From JAHFUA01 sp963808725 (GTDB lineage Bacteria; Acidobacteriota; Terriglobia; Terriglobales; Acidobacteriaceae), in NCBI GenBank assembly GCA_963808725.1, contig CAWEGO010000001.1:682001-746000 (forward strand): DNA of 64,000 bases. Reading direction: 5' to 3'. Shown one piece after another: positions 46,412-55,075 of the stretch (its first letter is position 1; each line of letters begins with the position of its first letter). The translations under genes were made by a program, and so were the position numbers. The notes beneath the pieces are model-generated. The model had not been told where the DNA came from and ran no database searches. It saw only the letters and a program-made list of their open reading frames with translations.

Positions 46412-48046
46412 CTAATAGACGAACTCCAAGCCGGCCGTCGCTGCGTTGGTTCGGAACGGCTGGGTCGGCAAACCGGTCGTCGGATTGATCGTGGCCGTCT
46501 GCTCCGGCCGAACCTGATATTCGAACGACGCTTTGATGTTGGCATGGATCAGAAACTGCACGCCCGGGGTGAAGCGGTTGCGGACGGAACTGAAGGGCTG
46601 CGGATAATTCGTGAACGCGGTCCCTGTGCCGCCGATGAAGCCCGCGCCATTCAGTTGGTCCGCCGTGGAGTGGACCGAGTCCCAGCGCATGATCAGCATC
46701 ATCCAGGGATACAGGAGGTAGTCAGCCTGCATGAATCCGCCGCTGAACGTGGCAGGGACACCGTTAACGAAGCCCGTAATGACCGTACCAGGCGTAAGCG
46801 GCAGAGGCAAGAGCCCCATGGCACCGAACGGCAGCAGGTTGTGGTCGTGACCGTACATGTACAGGCCATAGAGATTAAAGACCCCGTGATATCCGAAGTC
46901 GAAGTCGCCGCCGAGGCGGTAGAAGGGTTCGCGCGCGGTCAGCGTTCCGTTGATCCCGGTGAAGCGCTGCACGCTGCGCCCGTAGAAGTCGTAGACGCCC
47001 AGCCGGAGATAGGTATGGTCGCGTGGCCCGGTCGGTCCGGCAGCCTGAATGGCGTGGCGGCTCTCCGCATTGCGCTCCAGGTTGAAGCGGTAGGAGAACC
47101 GGCTGTAGATGTCCTTGAAGTTGGAATCGGAGAAGAATGTGGGGAGACCCCCGCTGCTGCTGCCGGTGGCAGTCGGAACGTAGGTTCCCGTGTCGATCGG
47201 GCCGCCGGTGTTCTGGTTCACAATCGCCACCGAATAATGGTAACCGTTATATAGATGGCCACCAGAAAACTCCACCCCCTGCGCCGCGTTCGCCAAGGCA
47301 AACGTATTGTTGACGTTCTGCTGGGTCTGGGGAAACATGGAGTTCATGGCGCCGATATTGGCCTCGAGGTAGATGTCGTAAGGGCTGATGTCGTAACTGC
47401 GGGCCTGGGTGAACGGCAGATCGAGTTCGAACTGGCCCGCTCGGATGGCAAGCGCGTCTTTGGGCAAGTGCAGGAAACGCCCGATATTGACGAACTTCAA
47501 GTAGCCATCGCCCAGCTCGCCGTTGCTGTTGTCGCCGGCGACACTGATGTCGTCATCGACCCAGAAAGCGATGTCGCTGCCGAAATTGCCCGCCGTAAAG
47601 ATGCTGAAAAAACCGGTCTCGAAGTCGGTGCGGGGAACAAAACCCGTTCCCGGCGGGGTGACGCCTCCGCCCGTGAAGTTGCCGCGATTCGCGCCAATCA
47701 CCTGGAAGTAGTTGTTCATGCGCAGCCCGATCGGCGGCTGACCGGGGATGGTGCCCGGCCAGATGGCTTTGGGCCAAAGCTCGGCCTGCGCCGGAGCGCC
47801 CAGCAGCACCGGCGGGATCTTCAGCATCGACTCGTCATCGGTGGGGAACTTGAATCCCGCGTCCTTGAAAGCCTTGCCAAAATCGTTGAGTTTGGGGAAA
47901 TCGATGTGGCAGGTGCTGCAAGAGGTGTTGTACATCCGTGAGAATGCTGGTATGGCATCGGCGTGCGGCGGGGTCGCCAGTACAACCACGACCACGGCCA
48001 GCATGGCCATGACGCCGAAAAAGACTGTTCTCCCGCGCTCAGACAT
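46412..48046 (-). CDS. Outer-membrane porin-like protein with N-terminal haem c motif
   Basis: 544 residues. Signal peptide (FFGVMAMLAVVVVVLATPPHADA), then a single CSTCH at about 44 in YNTSCSTCHIDFPKLNDFGKAF, then a long beta-rich region with alternating aromatic strands (YLRLGVYDFYGRSV, FDFGYHGVFNLYGLYMYG) ending in LEFVY, as outer-membrane barrels do. A haem at the mouth of a barrel could pass electrons across the outer membrane. ATG at 48046 follows AAGGAGTGCGAA. Confidence 0.78.
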   Translation of the reverse strand: MSERGRTVFFGVMAMLAVVVVVLATPPHADAIPAFSRMYNTSCSTCHIDFPKLNDFGKAFKDAGFKFPTDDESMLKIPPVLLGAPAQAELWPKAIWPGTIPGQPPIGLRMNNYFQVIGANRGNFTGGGVTPPGTGFVPRTDFETGFFSIFTAGNFGSDIAFWVDDDISVAGDNSNGELGDGYLKFVNIGRFLHLPKDALAIRAGQFELDLPFTQARSYDISPYDIYLEANIGAMNSMFPQTQQNVNNTFALANAAQGVEFSGGHLYNGYHYSVAIVNQNTGGPIDTGTYVPTATGSSSGGLPTFFSDSNFKDIYSRFSYRFNLERNAESRHAIQAAGPTGPRDHTYLRLGVYDFYGRSVQRFTGINGTLTAREPFYRLGGDFDFGYHGVFNLYGLYMYGHDHNLLPFGAMGLLPLPLTPGTVITGFVNGVPATFSGGFMQADYLLYPWMMLIMRWDSVHSTADQLNGAGFIGGTGTAFTNYPQPFSSVRNRFTPGVQFLIHANIKASFEYQVRPEQTATINPTTGLPTQPFRTNAATAGLEFVY

Positions 48047-48494
48047 TTCGCACTCCTTGCATGAAGTGTTGCGCCGGCTTTCGGCGCCCGCATCAAGAGC
48101 CCGCTTCATCTACGATCTGTGGGGACTGCTCGGCCCGGGAATCGCGGCACTGGTTGGCACCGCGCTGTGCGGTTTGCTCGCAACCAGTTTTGGTCACGAA
48201 AGGACACAGCAAATCGGCAGAGAGACATGGAATGTACACCAAGGGCATCGAGACACGCAATCGGCGCCCGAGGAGAAACCAGCGGTGACCGCCTCGCGGA
48301 TAAGCCAGCCAGGCAAGCCGGTGCTGCGCCGAGATCGCCACACTCCCCGCGACGACTTTGCGGATCACGTTCTGCTCGTATGCCAATCAGCATTTCTTCT
48401 CGATCTCGCGAATGTAATCCTTCACCTGTGCGATCTGGTCGGGAGACAACTTGCTGCCGAAGTCCGGTGGCAAGGGCCCGAGCCGGGGGGAATT
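48047..48494. other. Gap between porin and tetrahaem genes with a cytochrome-like remnant
   Basis: At 48387-48484 on the minus strand the sequence reads LPPDFGSKLSPDQIAQVKDY then IREIEKKC and stop, like the last helix of a cytochrome c domain, with no start. It lies just after the tetrahaem gene and may be a remnant or its frame-shifted tail. Nothing clear in the rest. Confidence 0.4.
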
Positions 48495-49715
48495 TCATTT
48501 CTGGCGTTCCTCCGGTTTGGCGTTGAGGAACGCGAACAGGTCGCCCAAGTCGTTCTGCTCCAGCTTGGGCCAGGGGATGCCCAGGCTTTGCGTTCGGCGG
48601 TACATCTCCGGGCCATCGCGCCACAGAGCGGTCGCCAGCATGACCGAATTGACGTGTCTTCCACCTCCACCGAGCGCGGGCCCGAGAGACGTGCCCTGCG
48701 CGTTCGCTCCGTGGCAGTGACTGCAGCCGCGCGACGTGAAGAGTCCACGGCCTGCCTCGACCGATCCATTGGGCTCGAAGTAACGCAAGCTGTTGAAAAA
48801 GGCCATCAGGTCCGCCATCTCCTGGCCACCGAAGACCGGGCGCTGTACGCCGTGGGCCTTCATCGCCTGATACATCTGCGGCGAGTGGTTCCACATGACC
48901 CCGGCAAACTGCACCATGCTTAGCGGCGGTTGCCGGCCGGCGCTAAGATCAGGCCCCGTGTGCCCACCCTCGCCCTGCAGAGCGTGGCAGACCACACATG
49001 ATTTGCTGTTGAATAATTCCCTACCGTGCTTGGGATCAGCGGGAAGCAGTCTGTTTTCGGAACGCGGTCCGCCCACCACTTCCCGTACGTAGGCCAAAAG
49101 GTCGTTCATTTCGCTTTCTTCAAAGCGCGGCCAGGCCACTCCCACCTTGCTGATGTTCTTCTCCATCGCGGGAGCATGGTTCCAAAGCGCCTGTGCCCAC
49201 TCGATCGGCGTATCGATGCCGGAGATCGTTGCCAAGTCCGGCCCGATCTTGCCGCCCTGGCCATGAACCGCATGGCACTGGATGCAACCCTTGGATTCGA
49301 ACAGCCGCTGTCCTCGCGCTGCATCTCCCGGCTCATCCATGTAGCGGACCAGGTAGAGGAACGCGAAGAGATCGCTCATGTCGCCCTCCGTCATCGGAGC
49401 GGTTCGGAAGTCTTCCTTTTGCATCCGCTGCCACATCTCCGGTGCGTGGTTCCACATCGTGGTGACCAACTCCCCGAGATTCGAGCGCCCAACAGTGGTT
49501 ACCCGGCCCAGATCGGAGGCGATGTGCCCGCCTGATCCGCTGATGGCGTGGCAATGCGAGCAGCCTTTCGCTTCAAAAAGGAAAGCACCATTGACGGGAT
49601 CGCCTTCCAGAAAGGACTGGCTATGACCGCGTCTCTGTTGCCGCGCAAGCACGACGCCCAGAAGCGTCAGGGCGATGAGGGCCGTAACCAGCCAAAGTAT
49701 CGGTCGGCGCCGCAT
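48495..49715 (-). CDS. Tetrahaem cytochrome c (four tandem monohaem domains)
   Basis: 406 residues. N-terminal membrane/signal helix (ILWLVTALIALTLLGVVLA), then four ~95-residue class I cytochrome c domains with CSHCH, CIQCH, CVVCH and CSHCH. Each domain carries an MWNHAPEM-like distal segment (WNHAPEMWQRM, WNHAPAMEKNI, WNHSPQMYQAM, WRDGPEMYRRT), the probable Met ligand. A periplasmic electron wire between porin and inner-membrane complex is a reasonable role. ATG at 49715 follows GGAGGCTCCC; a sigma-54-type promoter lies about 85 bases upstream. Confidence 0.88.
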   Translation of the reverse strand: MRRRPILWLVTALIALTLLGVVLARQQRRGHSQSFLEGDPVNGAFLFEAKGCSHCHAISGSGGHIASDLGRVTTVGRSNLGELVTTMWNHAPEMWQRMQKEDFRTAPMTEGDMSDLFAFLYLVRYMDEPGDAARGQRLFESKGCIQCHAVHGQGGKIGPDLATISGIDTPIEWAQALWNHAPAMEKNISKVGVAWPRFEESEMNDLLAYVREVVGGPRSENRLLPADPKHGRELFNSKSCVVCHALQGEGGHTGPDLSAGRQPPLSMVQFAGVMWNHSPQMYQAMKAHGVQRPVFGGQEMADLMAFFNSLRYFEPNGSVEAGRGLFTSRGCSHCHGANAQGTSLGPALGGGGRHVNSVMLATALWRDGPEMYRRTQSLGIPWPKLEQNDLGDLFAFLNAKPEERQK

Positions 49716-49797
49716 GGGAGCCTCCGTGAACCGCGATAGATTCACGTTGCACGTTGCAGTTTGGTGGCCATGTCTGGAATGGCGAGCCAAAGTTGGA

Positions 49798-49811
49798 GCA
49801 AAAGTTGGTCC
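49798..49811 (-). promoter_or_regulatory. Candidate sigma-54 promoter for the tetrahaem gene
   Basis: Minus strand GGACCAACTTTTGCT: GG and GC with exactly 10 bases between, and TTTGCT matching the -12 element. It fits the adjacent GAFTGA-type activator. The -24 element (GGGAC) is a weaker match to TGGCAC. The rest of 49716-49962 shows nothing. Confidence 0.5.
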
Positions 49812-49962
49812 CCCGATCGGAGTGGCGCAGGGAGAACAGGCTCACATCCTCTGCAATGCAGGGACTAACGGCATGCTGGTGAAGGAACCAGGGCAGTCAT
49901 CACCAATTGGCAACGGCGAGGCGGGTGCCGGCAGGGCGCGAGCGCTGGCGAAGGGATAGAAG

Positions 49963-51399
49963 TTAAGAATTGTCCGGTTCTCGTACACCCATAGGCTTTT
50001 TGGTTCGAAACACGCTGTCATCCAACTCGGGCGTCATTTCGCGCAGCTTGCGGTAAAGGGTGTCACGAGAAATGCCCAGCAAGGACGCGGCCTTGCGGCG
50101 GTTGCCATGTGTGAGGCGTAAGGCGCGCTGGATCGCCATGTGCTCCAACTGGTCAAGCAGGAGCGGTTGGTCGAGAGCGCGGCCGGCCACCACCGGCGGC
50201 GAAGATTTGTGCAACAGGCGCGCTAGATCCTTGTCCGTGACACTCTGGGGATCATCGCGCGACAGCGCCGCTGCGGCTTCCAGCAGGTTCTCCAGTTCGC
50301 GCACGTTGCCAGGAAATGGATGCTGCAGCAGTAGTTCCATGGCACTCCGTTTCAGCACGATGTCCCGATCGTAGCGCTCCGACAGGTTGCGGATGAAGTG
50401 CTGGGCCAGAACCAGGATGTCCTCTGGGCGGGCGCGCAGCGGCGGGACCTCAATCACCACGGTGGCGATGCGGAAATAGAGATCTTCTCGCAAACGTTCA
50501 GAGCGCAAGTCGGAGAGCGAACGGTTGGTGGCCGCGATGATCCGTACATCAATAGGGATGGACTTGGCGCTGCCGACCGGCCGTAGCTCCTTCTCCTGCA
50601 GCACGCGTAGCAGCTTCACCTGCGCGTCTTTCGGCATCTCGCCGACCTCGTCGAGAAAGAACGTGCCGCCGTGCCCGGTGACGAACAGGCCGGGTGTGTC
50701 GGCGTAAGCGCCGGTGAAAGCGCCGCGCCGGAACCCGAAGAGCTCGCTTTCAATGAGCTCGCCAGGAAGCGCACCACAATTGACCGCCACGAAAGGGGCC
50801 AAAGCGCGTGGGCTGGTGCCGTGGATGGCTCGCGCCAGCATCTCCTTGCCGGTGCCGGTTTCGCCCAGCAACAAGACTGACGCATCCGACTCCGCCGCCC
50901 TGCGTGCCAACTCCACGACCCGCTGCATCACCGGAGAGACGAACACCAGGGACTCGAACGGCGGATAGCGCTCGTGCAAGTTGGCTTCAAGTTGAGCCAC
51001 GCGCGTGCGAAGCTCCATTATCTCCATCACGCGCCCCACCTTCTTGCGGACAGTATCGGGATCGAACGGTTTCGTCAGATAGTCTTCCGCGCCCCGCTTC
51101 ACCGATTCGACCGCGGTTTCGATGGTGGCGAATCCGGTCATGATGATGACCGCAAGGTCGGGATTGTTCTGGCGCATTTGTTCCATCAGCGTGAGGCCGT
51201 CGTTAAGCGGCATCACCAGGTCGACAAGCGCGAGCACCAGGTCCGCGTTTGTCGCCTGGATCTCCCGCGCTTCGGCCGGCGACAGCGCCACTTCCACCGA
51301 ATAACCTTCTTGTTCCAAGAAATGACGCAGGGTGTGCGCCAGGCTGGCATCGTCATCCACCACCAGGATCTTGCAGTGTTGCCGGACCCACTGTTTCAC
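49963..51399 (-). CDS. NtrC-family sigma-54 response regulator
   Basis: 478 residues. Receiver domain (ILVVDDDASLAHTLRHFL; phospho-Asp in ALVDLVMP ~64; Lys in LTKPFD), AAA+ domain with Walker A GETGTGKE, FRRGAFTGAYA sigma-54 contact loop, Walker B FFLDEVGEM, arginine finger region, and a Fis-type helix-turn-helix NRRKAASLLGISRDTLYRKL. GTG at 51399 overlaps the kinase stop as GTGA and follows GGAGGGAAGCC. Expected to activate sigma-54 promoters of the cytochrome genes on phosphorylation by the paired kinase. Confidence 0.93.
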   Translation of the reverse strand: MKQWVRQHCKILVVDDDASLAHTLRHFLEQEGYSVEVALSPAEAREIQATNADLVLALVDLVMPLNDGLTLMEQMRQNNPDLAVIIMTGFATIETAVESVKRGAEDYLTKPFDPDTVRKKVGRVMEIMELRTRVAQLEANLHERYPPFESLVFVSPVMQRVVELARRAAESDASVLLLGETGTGKEMLARAIHGTSPRALAPFVAVNCGALPGELIESELFGFRRGAFTGAYADTPGLFVTGHGGTFFLDEVGEMPKDAQVKLLRVLQEKELRPVGSAKSIPIDVRIIAATNRSLSDLRSERLREDLYFRIATVVIEVPPLRARPEDILVLAQHFIRNLSERYDRDIVLKRSAMELLLQHPFPGNVRELENLLEAAAALSRDDPQSVTDKDLARLLHKSSPPVVAGRALDQPLLLDQLEHMAIQRALRLTHGNRRKAASLLGISRDTLYRKLREMTPELDDSVFRTKKPMGVREPDNS

Positions 51400-52709
51400 G
51401 GCTTCCCTCCGGCCGCCGTCTCCTGCCATAGCGGCAGCTCCACAATCGCGGTAGTGCCGCGCTGCGGCGCGCTATCGAAGCGCACCGAACCGCCGTGGTT
51501 CTGGAGAATGTTGCCGGCAATCGCAAGTCCCAGGCCGGTGCCGGTGCCGGGGGGTTTGGTGGTGAAGAACGGCTCGAAGATGTGAGGCAGAACCTCGCTG
51601 TCGATGCCGCAGCCATCATCCGCAACCTGCACTTCAATATGCTGCTGGTCCGGCTGCTCGCAGCGAATGCGGATATTGCCATCGGAGCGGACCGCGTCTA
51701 TCGCATTGCTCACCAGAATAAGAAAAAGTGCTTCGAGCTGGTTGCGATCGGCGACAACCCGGGCGCCATTCAACCCTTCAAGATCCAAGCTCAGCCGGAT
51801 ACGCTTGGCCATAAGCTGCGGGGACAGGAACCCGGCGACAGCCTGCAGCGTCGCGGCAACCGCTTCCGGCTGCTTCTGCCACTGGCTAGCGCGGCTAAAC
51901 CGCAGAAGCTGTTGGACGAAGTGCTGACAGAACATCATGCTGCTCTCAAGCCGTTCCAAGTCGGCCTGGAGCGAGCCCTCAAACTTGCCTTCACGGATCA
52001 TCCGGACGCGAAGCAGCATCGAGGCCAGCGGCGTATTCAGGTGGTGAGCCGTGCCAGCAGCCATCTGCCCCATGGTGGTCAGCTTCTCGATCTGCAACAG
52101 CGTCTGCCGGAGCCGGACCCGCTCGCGGATGTCATTGGTGATTTCCAGGAAGTACTCCTGCTGTCCGGGGTCGCGGAATGGCAGCAGCGTGAGCTGCACG
52201 TCGAAGCACTTGCCGTCTTTCGTGCGCCGCTGGGTTTCTATCTCCAGGGACGGCGTGCCCGAGCGCACCTGGGACATCAGTTCCTGCAGCTCGGTGGCGC
52301 GCTCCGGCGGGACCGTCGGCATGGTGATCCCGAGCAGCTCCCCTGGGGCGTAGCCGTAGAGCTGTTCCGCCGCGGCATTGTATTCGGAGATGCACAGCGA
52401 TTGGTCGAACAGCAGAATCGCACTGGGCGAGGAGTCCAGGATCGCGCGATAGCGTTGGCTCGAAAGCTGCAACTGCTGCTCTTTCTCTTTGCGCTCGCGC
52501 AGCACGAACCACGCCGCCCAGAACGCCAGCAGCATGGACACCGCGATCCCGCGGGTGATGTAGAGGTAGTGCAGGGTGACGTAGTTGAGGTGGCGGAAGA
52601 AACGGTTCTCGATCAGTTCCCACACCGCGAGCACTAGCGCGACCACGCTGATACTGGAGAGCGTCAGCGTCGCCCAGAACCAATTCCGCTGATGCCTGTG
52701 ATGACCCAT
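51396..52709 (-). CDS. Membrane histidine kinase with PAS domain
   Basis: 437 residues. Two membrane helices (TLTLSSISVVALVLAVWELI; RGIAVSMLLAFWAAWFVL) with almost no periplasmic loop, a PAS domain (RAILDSSPSAILLFD...TQRRTKDGKCFDVQLTL), DHp helix with His in GTAHHLNTPLASM (~217), and an ATPase domain with N box NAIDAV, DDGCGID and GTGLGLA. The short loop suggests sensing in the membrane or cytoplasm, e.g. quinone redox state. Start at 52709 behind GGAAGGCAGC. Coupled to the regulator gene. Confidence 0.9.
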   Translation of the reverse strand: MGHHRHQRNWFWATLTLSSISVVALVLAVWELIENRFFRHLNYVTLHYLYITRGIAVSMLLAFWAAWFVLRERKEKEQQLQLSSQRYRAILDSSPSAILLFDQSLCISEYNAAAEQLYGYAPGELLGITMPTVPPERATELQELMSQVRSGTPSLEIETQRRTKDGKCFDVQLTLLPFRDPGQQEYFLEITNDIRERVRLRQTLLQIEKLTTMGQMAAGTAHHLNTPLASMLLRVRMIREGKFEGSLQADLERLESSMMFCQHFVQQLLRFSRASQWQKQPEAVAATLQAVAGFLSPQLMAKRIRLSLDLEGLNGARVVADRNQLEALFLILVSNAIDAVRSDGNIRIRCEQPDQQHIEVQVADDGCGIDSEVLPHIFEPFFTTKPPGTGTGLGLAIAGNILQNHGGSVRFDSAPQRGTTAIVELPLWQETAAGGKP

Positions 52710-52772
52710 GCTGCCTTCCGGCGGAGGCCCGCGGCGAACGCGTACAGGATTGCACCAGGCCTCACATTGGTC

Positions 52773-52788
52773 AGTGACCTGGATCACA
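52773..52788 (-). promoter_or_regulatory. CRP/FNR-type operator upstream of the kinase gene
   Basis: AGTGACCTGGATCACA on the plus strand (TGTGATCCAGGTCACT on the minus): a TGTGA-N6-TCAC palindrome with one end mismatch, 64 bases before the kinase start. No CRP/FNR gene is in the window. The remaining 52710-53166 stretch has no convincing gene. Confidence 0.45.
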
Positions 52789-53166
52789 GAGGCATGTGCA
52801 ATCTGCTGGTCAGTCTGAATTGGTCTGAATTTCGGACATGAGCGGTGATATCGGACACTGGGGGGCATGGCAGCCTGCGTAATTCCTGGAACGCTGTCTA
52901 TCACGTCTCCCAATCTTCATCTGTATTACTCGTCGTCAAGGAGCCTTTCAGCCGCCGGCGTCGATTGAACGAAGTGCTCGCAACCGCCTCTGCTCTGTCG
53001 GCGTCATGCGGGCGCCGACGCGTTAACGATTGCGGCTGCTATTCAACCGGGGTAGTTATCAGACGACACAGAGCGATCGCGACATAGAAAGCCCACGGTT
53101 GAAGAACCCTTACGACCAGGTAAGTGATTGTAAGCAGGCCGGTCCCGAGCAGACTGCTGACGAAGG

Positions 53167-53183
53167 GGTTTTGTTAGACGCTC
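53167..53183 (-). repeat. Right inverted terminus of the IS5-type segment
   Basis: GGTTTTGTTAGACGCTC, followed by TAA (53184-53186). Reverse complement differs from the left end at 2 of 17 positions. No transposase sequence is seen next to it. Confidence 0.65.
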
Positions 53184-53263
53184 TAAGTACAAGGTATTGT
53201 TTGCAGTTATTGCAACATTTCCGGCTTGGATGCCGCTTTCGGGAATGACGCCGGAGCAGACCA
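53184..53263 (+). pseudogene. 3' part of the interrupted membrane gene, fused to RHS sequence
   Basis: Reads K-Y-K-V-L-FAVIATFPAWMPLSGMTPE, matching the intact copy at 55315-55387, and continues the half-gene ending at 36761. At GGAG (53263) homology stops and RHS sequence begins. Confidence 0.75.
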
Positions 53264-54987
53264 CTTCGCGGTTCGTGGATGGCGCTGGACGCCTGGTGGC
53301 GGTCACGAATCCACTCGGCCAGCGGATTCGCTATCAGTTTGACGCGCTAAATCACATGGTGAGCATCACCGATCCTCTGCGGGGGGTGACTTCTTTCAGT
53401 TACGATGGCAACGGCAATTTGCTTACCGTTACCGACGCCAACTACCACACTACGTCGTACAACTACGACAACATGAACCGGCGGATCACTCGGACGGACC
53501 CGTTGGGGCGAACGGAATCCTTCCAGTATGACCCCGGCGGCAACCCCGTACAGTTCACCGACCGGCGGGGCAAGGTGGCACAGTATGGCTACGACGCCCT
53601 GAATCGCATAACGTCGGCACAGTTCGGAGTGACGGCGCCGAACACTTACGAAAGCCAGATCACCTACGCGTACGATGCTGGCAACCGGCCAACGCAGATT
53701 TCCGATTCCGCCGCGGGCAACATCACGCCGCAGTTCGACGGTCTGAACCGGCTTATTCAAGAAACCACGCCACAGGGTTCTGTCAGCTATACTTACGATC
53801 TGGCTGGGCGGCGCAGCGCCATGACCGTGCAAGGGCAGCCATCGGTTTCGTATACGTACGACAATGGCAACCGGCTCACGCAGATTAGCCAGGGGACGAC
53901 AGCGGTCAGCTTTGCTTATGATGCGGACAATCGGCGTACGGTGCTCACCCTGCCCAACGGCATCACGGGCGGCTACAGCTATGATCAGGACTCCAGAATT
54001 ACGGGTCTCACCTATGCCCTGGGCTCGAACACGCTGGGTAATCTTACGTACGCTTACGACGCTAATGGCCGGCGGACGCAGGTGGGCGGAACGTTCGCAC
54101 AGACTAACTTACCACAGGCCGTTACCGCGGCCAGTTACGACGCTGCCAACGAACTGTTGCAATGGGGCAGCAGCGCGCTCGCCTATGACAGCAACGGAAA
54201 TCTCGTCAATGATGGTCAGAACCAGTACACTTGGAATGCGCGCAACCAGTTGGCGTCGATGTCCGGCAGCACAACGGCAGCGTTCCAGTACGACGCTTAC
54301 GGCCGCCGGATTAACAAGACAATTGCAGGCGCGACGACTGGGTTCCTCTACGACCGTGCCAATGCCACGCAGGAGCTGTCGGGTACCACGCCGACCGCCA
54401 ACATGCTTTCGGGGCATGTGGATGAAATCTTCATGCGGACGGACTCTACGGGAGCTTATTCGTTCCTGGCGGATGCGCTGGGCAGCACGGTGGCATTGGC
54501 GGACGGAAGCGGTTCGATTGCCACGGAGTACACATACGGGCCGTTTGGGAATACCAGTGCCTCGGGCGCGACGACCAGCAATGCCTTCCGGTACACTGGA
54601 CGCGAGAACGACGACGGCTCCCTGTACTACTATCGCGCCAGATACTACAATTCTCAAATCGGCAGGTTCATCTCCGAAGACCCGATTCAGTTTAGGGGTG
54701 GAGTGAACTTTTACAGCTATGTCCAGAACAATCCGATCACGTTTCACGATCCTCTGGGTACGATCCCGTTCATTTCGTGCATTTACTACGCCTATATGTG
54801 CTCGGAGACTTCGCAACAATGCCGTCAGGACTTGGATCGTGCATCTGGGAATAACGATGCTAACCTTTGTCGGGGCACTCAATCCCCAAACCCCGACGAT
54901 GCCTATTACAAGGTCTGTTTCCTAGAGAATTACTATTGTCAACAGATGCTTGCTACCTGTGGGAACGACGCCGCTACGCCTCGTTGA
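53197..54987 (+). CDS. RHS-repeat protein, N-terminally truncated, with Cys-rich C-terminal tip
   Basis: 596 residues; the first 22 belong to the fused membrane gene. RHS/YD repeats (YDANGRRTQVGGT, YDALNRITSAQF, YDLAGRRSAMTV and others) run to the core boundary YYYRARYYNSQIGRFISEDP...NPITFHDPLG. The 76-residue tip after that has seven Cys and no recognised toxin motif. A full RHS protein would be over 1,000 residues with signal or PAAR parts; all of that is missing. The next gene starts after 88 bases and may be the cognate immunity gene. Probably a non-functional remnant, or a donor cassette. Confidence 0.8.
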   Translation: MFAVIATFPAWMPLSGMTPEQTTSRFVDGAGRLVAVTNPLGQRIRYQFDALNHMVSITDPLRGVTSFSYDGNGNLLTVTDANYHTTSYNYDNMNRRITRTDPLGRTESFQYDPGGNPVQFTDRRGKVAQYGYDALNRITSAQFGVTAPNTYESQITYAYDAGNRPTQISDSAAGNITPQFDGLNRLIQETTPQGSVSYTYDLAGRRSAMTVQGQPSVSYTYDNGNRLTQISQGTTAVSFAYDADNRRTVLTLPNGITGGYSYDQDSRITGLTYALGSNTLGNLTYAYDANGRRTQVGGTFAQTNLPQAVTAASYDAANELLQWGSSALAYDSNGNLVNDGQNQYTWNARNQLASMSGSTTAAFQYDAYGRRINKTIAGATTGFLYDRANATQELSGTTPTANMLSGHVDEIFMRTDSTGAYSFLADALGSTVALADGSGSIATEYTYGPFGNTSASGATTSNAFRYTGRENDDGSLYYYRARYYNSQIGRFISEDPIQFRGGVNFYSYVQNNPITFHDPLGTIPFISCIYYAYMCSETSQQCRQDLDRASGNNDANLCRGTQSPNPDDAYYKVCFLENYYCQQMLATCGNDAATPR

Positions 54988-55075
54988 TAAAACGACAATT
55001 GGTAACGGACCTCTGGACAATAGCCGGGTCCCCGACCCCGACTATGACCAGGAGAAGCTCGAAAGGTGCGGGAAT

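Larger units (their letters stand above)
36762..53183. mobile_element. 16.4-kb segment with IS5-type ends and 3-bp target duplication, carrying a respiratory cluster
   Basis: Left end TAGCCTCTAACAAAACC (36762-36778) and right end GGTTTTGTTAGACGCTC (53167-53183) are inverted repeats at 15 of 17 positions. Both are flanked by TAA (36759-36761; 53184-53186), and the flanks are the two halves of one gene. An IS5-type transposase sits by the left end; no second inverted end was found right after it near 37690. So either the whole segment moved as a unit (a composite element with a mostly deleted right IS), or the cluster entered an IS already there. Cargo is the minus-strand respiratory gene array. 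Confidence 0.65.

Noticed and set aside
48093..48894. Several overlapping minus- and plus-strand open frames between and across the porin and tetrahaem genes
   Set aside because: They overlap the haem-motif frame, are Arg/Pro-rich and show no motifs.
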